61,685 nt of DNA from Candidatus Thorarchaeota archaeon MP8T_1 (lineage in GTDB: Archaea > Asgardarchaeota > Thorarchaeia > Thorarchaeales > Thorarchaeaceae). Both the position numbers and the translations under genes were made by a program. Positions 58,722 through 61,685 of this stretch are shown here, one piece after another; position 1 is the first letter of the stretch, and each line of letters starts with the position of its first letter. The stretch is from positions 1 to 61,685 of the forward strand of contig PJER01000014.1 in the NCBI GenBank assembly GCA_002825465.1. Reading direction: 5' to 3'. The notes beneath the pieces were generated by a model. That model was not told where the DNA came from, did not search any database, and saw only the letters and a program-made list of their open reading frames with translations.

Positions 58722-61685
58722 CTAAGTCGCCTTCTTTTTGATTAGGATAGCGCCTGACACAATAATGATAACTGCTAAGCCACCAACTCCCGCAATTACA
58801 ATTAGTAGATTGTTGTCACTTTGTTCTGGAGTTTCTGAAGTAGTAGTAGATGTTGTAGGTATAAACACAGTAACGGTAACACTACTTGAAATCATATTAC
58901 CTGTTGTATCAAAGAAACGAATTTCTATTGTGTGAGTTCCTTCTGTTAAACCATCCACTGGAATTACCACAGAAACTGATGAAGTCCATACACCATCGAT
59001 GGTTGAAACATCATCAATATAGACAGAATAATTACCAGCATCAAGGTCTGTGGCAGTCCACGCAAGTGTGTTACCCGATGTTCCAAAAACATACTCGAGA
59101 TCTTCGGGAACAATTGACAATTCTGGAGAGATAGTATCCTGAACAGTGATTGTTATCTCAGCTATTCTCTGGTTATTTGATGAATCTGCAAATATAATTT
59201 GGAAACTATGATTACCAATAGCAAGCCCATCGATAATTATACTAACAACAGAATCGTTTGACCAAGAACCTAAGGCCCAATAGGTATCGTCCACCAGCAC
59301 TGTATAGTTATCAGGTAACAGATCTAAAGCAGTCCAATTGACCACATTTCCACTGCTACCATATTCAAGAACTACACTACTCTGGGAACTAATCACTGGA
59401 GCAGTTGTATCTTGAACAGAGATTGTTATCTCAGCTACTTCCTGATTGTTAGACGAATCTGCAAATATAATTTGGAAACTATGAGTACCAATAACAAGTC
59501 CATCAATGATTATACTGACAACAGAATCATTAGTCCAGAAACCTGAAGCCCAGTATGCATCATCAACTAGTACTGTGTAGTTATTTGGTAATAGGTCTGT
59601 GGCAGTCCAATTGACCACATTTCCGCTGCTACCGTATTCAAGAACTGCAGTACTCTGGGAACTAATCACTGGAGCAGTTGTATCTTGAACAGTTATGTTC
59701 GTTGAATCAAAAGCAGAATTGCCACTGTTATCAAAGAAAACTACAGTGAAATTATGTTCTCCAATTGATAAACCATCAATGCTAACGACAACAGTACCAT
59801 TGTTATAGGGTATTTGCTCACTGAACACTGAATCGATAATAATATTGAAAGCACTTGGATCCAGCTCAACAACTGTCCAATTAACATTGTTCCCAATTGA
59901 TCCAAATTCAACGAGCTCATCGCTAGCTATGACTAAAATATCAGGAGCTGTCGTATCTACTACTGTCATATTGATAGAGCGTCTAACTGAATTTCCTGAT
60001 GTGTCATAGAAGATAATAGTTACATTGTAAACACCGGGCATATACCCATCAACATCAAGTTCGGTTCCAGTGTTACTTACCCAGGTCTCTGACATGTCAA
60101 GTGACCCATTGAAGTATGCATCATATGTCCCAGCAGCCAAATCGTAGGCAGTCCAAGAGAGCATACTTCCGTGATAGCCGAGTTCGAATGTCTGATTTGT
60201 TTCCTCAAGAACAATTGTAGGAGCGATAGTGTCCTCAACAGTCATGTAGAATAGATAACGAGACTCGTGACCTGCTGTGTCAAGGACCACCAAATAGAGA
60301 GCATGGACACCAGTACCAAATGGGACAGATCCCTCATAGATGAAAAGAGATTCAGTTGCACCGCTTGACCAGGAAATAATTTCACTCATCTCATAGCCAT
60401 TCCACTCAATATATGCAACATCTGGATTTGAGTCGGTGGCTAAGAAAGAGAATTCTATTGGTGGATCAAAACTAAGTTCAACTGTAATATTAGATGGCAC
60501 AATACCTAGTTGAGGAGCAGCGGTGTCAACACTGAAGATACCTGTCACTGCTTGGACTGAATTATTGAAAGAATCAGATGTAATTACTTTGATCTGATAA
60601 CCAGACCCTTCAGTAAGTGAAGAAGCATTCCAAGAATAGCTGAAGTTTGTTAATCCACTAGTGATGAATTGCCAATCAATACCAGTATTATTGCTATAGT
60701 ATAAAGAATAGTACAGGATATGACCTTCAGAGTCGTAGCCTGACGTCCATGAGATTGTGATAGCTGTTGTATACAATTCAGATGTCATGGGTGTAAGCAC
60801 AAAAGCAGATAATAGATAGTGAACTTGGGAAGGATTTAGGGGGGAAGCTGCAGGATTATAATCACTGGTAGCAAAATTAATTGAATAGTAACTCTGCTGT
60901 TGGTCCCAATCATCAAAGAAGTTCTCATCCCAAATATTGCCATAGGCTGGAGGATTCGAGTCTGCGGCATGAACTGTGTTATTGATAAAATCATTCCACT
61001 TGACTTCAGTTGATTGTGTCGTTGTATATAGGTAGACACCATAAACACCGTTTGAGATCACAGTATTGTTGTATATCAGATTAGCAATATTTGAATCAGA
61101 AAATCCGCTCTCACTATAGATGCCGTACTGAGTATTACTAAAAATGGTATTGAGAAGTAATGTATTGGAATCAGCATTGTAGAGACTGATTCCATCAGTA
61201 TTGTGTTGAATGAGATTAGATTGGATAGAATTAGTATTTGCTGTATCAACGAATATTCCAACATCATTGTCTGATATTGTATTCAAGCGGACAGTATTGT
61301 CATCACTCATGAGCCAAATACCATATCCAAGATTATTGCATATCATGTTGTCCTGGACGAAATTCCATGTGCTACTAAACTGAACATCTAAACCATGTTG
61401 CAAGTTGGCATTCAATGTATTATTTGCAATCGTGTTTCCAGTGGAAGTAAATAACCACATACCACGTACTCCATTATGTTCAAGCAAATTATCAGTAATT
61501 TCACAACCATCCACACCTTCAAGGTAGAGACCTGTATCACTATTGTTTGAGAAGGTATTGCCAATGACAGAACCGGGATCAGAAATAATCAATGACAAAC
61601 CAATTGAATTGTTAGCAAAGACATTGAATGATACATTGTGCTGATTCGTACTTATCACATAGGCGCCTACAGATGAGTGGATCTT
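58722..61685 (-). CDS. Large surface protein, beta-helix plus Ig-like repeats (N-terminus outside window)
   Basis: The frame stays open to the window edge, so at least 987 residues are seen and the start lies beyond 61685. The first 240 residues are a right-handed beta-helix of NosD type (repeats such as NTFSNNSDTGLYLEGVDGCE and NLIQHNTDGISLYNADSNTL). About six Ig-like modules of some 91 residues follow, each starting TAP(V/D/T)I and ending VQDT. A Thr/Ser-rich stalk and a single C-terminal span (LLIVIAGVGGLAVIIIVSGA) with KKK anchor it outside the cell. Many N-glycosylation sites are seen. Confidence 0.88.
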   Translation of the reverse strand, partial: KIHSSVGAYVISTNQHNVSFNVFANNSIGLSLIISDPGSVIGNTFSNNSDTGLYLEGVDGCEITDNLLEHNGVRGMWLFTSTGNTIANNTLNANLQHGLDVQFSSTWNFVQDNMICNNLGYGIWLMSDDNTVRLNTISDNDVGIFVDTANTNSIQSNLIQHNTDGISLYNADSNTLLLNTIFSNTQYGIYSESGFSDSNIANLIYNNTVISNGVYGVYLYTTTQSTEVKWNDFINNTVHAADSNPPAYGNIWDENFFDDWDQQQSYYSINFATSDYNPAASPLNPSQVHYLLSAFVLTPMTSELYTTAITISWTSGYDSEGHILYYSLYYSNNTGIDWQFITSGLTNFSYSWNASSLTEGSGYQIKVITSDSFNNSVQAVTGIFSVDTAAPQLGIVPSNITVELSFDPPIEFSFLATDSNPDVAYIEWNGYEMSEIISWSSGATESLFIYEGSVPFGTGVHALYLVVLDTAGHESRYLFYMTVEDTIAPTIVLEETNQTFELGYHGSMLSWTAYDLAAGTYDAYFNGSLDMSETWVSNTGTELDVDGYMPGVYNVTIIFYDTSGNSVRRSINMTVVDTTAPDILVIASDELVEFGSIGNNVNWTVVELDPSAFNIIIDSVFSEQIPYNNGTVVVSIDGLSIGEHNFTVVFFDNSGNSAFDSTNITVQDTTAPVISSQSTAVLEYGSSGNVVNWTATDLLPNNYTVLVDDAYWASGFWTNDSVVSIIIDGLVIGTHSFQIIFADSSNNQEVAEITISVQDTTAPVISSQSSVVLEYGSSGNVVNWTALDLLPDNYTVLVDDTYWALGSWSNDSVVSIIIDGLAIGNHSFQIIFADSSNNQRIAEITITVQDTISPELSIVPEDLEYVFGTSGNTLAWTATDLDAGNYSVYIDDVSTIDGVWTSSVSVVIPVDGLTEGTHTIEIRFFDTTGNMISSSVTVTVFIPTTSTTTSETPEQSDNNLLIVIAGVGGLAVIIIVSGAILIKKKAT
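59161..59690 (-). repeat. Tandem 273-bp repeat inside the surface protein
   Basis: Two adjacent stretches, roughly 59150-59420 and 59420-59690, are nearly identical in DNA over about 270 bases. Marker words such as GCAAATATAATTTGGAAACT recur at a spacing of 273, equal to 91 codons. They encode modules differing at only a few residues. This points to recent duplication or gene conversion of one Ig-like module. Confidence 0.85.

Noticed and set aside
59161..59690. CRISPR or mobile repeat
   Set aside because: The 273-bp repeat stays in frame and encodes protein modules; there are no spacers or terminal inverted repeats.

Overview
The window is archaeal, about 40% G+C and densely coded, and most likely from an Asgard (Promethearchaeati) genome. 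Archaeal identity rests on an S10/spc-type ribosomal protein run that includes S4e and the RNase P subunit Rnp1, two TFB transcription factors, RpoP, aIF1/SUI1, a type-II methionine aminopeptidase, a tRNA-splicing endonuclease, geranylgeranylglyceryl phosphate synthase and an archaeal-type LeuRS. The Asgard assignment is inference, from a Ras/Arf-like small GTPase, a Roadblock/LC7 protein, a longin-like protein next to the GTPase, a Get3-like ATPase and an archaeal/eukaryal selenocysteine pathway. I cannot tell from the sequence which Asgard class it is.

Layout. 1-4526 (minus strand) is a tightly packed ribosomal operon that starts at L22 and leaves the window inside S14; it has a long, hairpin-rich leader (4527-4762). 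4763-16555 holds DNA/RNA-binding and unknown proteins, a ferredoxin, HypD, MobA, HdrA, the lipid enzyme GGGPS, a Roadblock protein, MetAP, TFB and aIF1. 16685-27654 holds a radical SAM enzyme, RpoP (too short for routine calling), a Get3-like ATPase with a 34-residue membrane peptide, UppP, a PhoU-like protein, EndA, several small zinc/cysteine or coiled-coil proteins, an AIR-synthase-like protein, ModE, a membrane polyferredoxin and a pilin-like protein.

27746-32009 is a complete decoding locus for selenocysteine: SelB, SepSecS, an unknown protein, tRNA-Sec (anticodon TCA, 9/4 fold, 7-bp D stem) and, facing it, PSTK. No selenoprotein was identified in the window; HdrA and the MvhD fusion are cysteine forms. 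32091-41632 holds a second TFB, a candidate structured RNA (about 33598-33680), a 20-bp palindrome in a divergent promoter, an isoprenylcysteine-methyltransferase-like membrane protein, LeuRS and a membrane histidine kinase preceded by a 16-bp palindrome.

41651-48666 (minus) is a redox region: two MetV-like zinc/FeS proteins, a four-cluster ferredoxin and an MvhD-ferredoxin fusion, then an operon of MoaD-like protein, cyclic amidohydrolase, ferredoxin and tungsten aldehyde:ferredoxin oxidoreductase. MobA, ModE, HdrA and the orphan ferredoxin elsewhere fit the same anaerobic, Mo/W- and ferredoxin-based metabolism. 48782-57945 holds a PfkB kinase, an M24 peptidase, an acetyltransferase, the GTPase with its longin/winged-helix partner, two APH-family kinases around a DUF998 membrane protein, and an ArsB/NhaD permease. 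The window ends in two small membrane proteins and the 3' part of a large surface protein (parallel beta-helix plus Ig-like repeats).

There is no CRISPR array, insertion sequence, prophage or rRNA. No gene-free stretch exceeds 300 bases.
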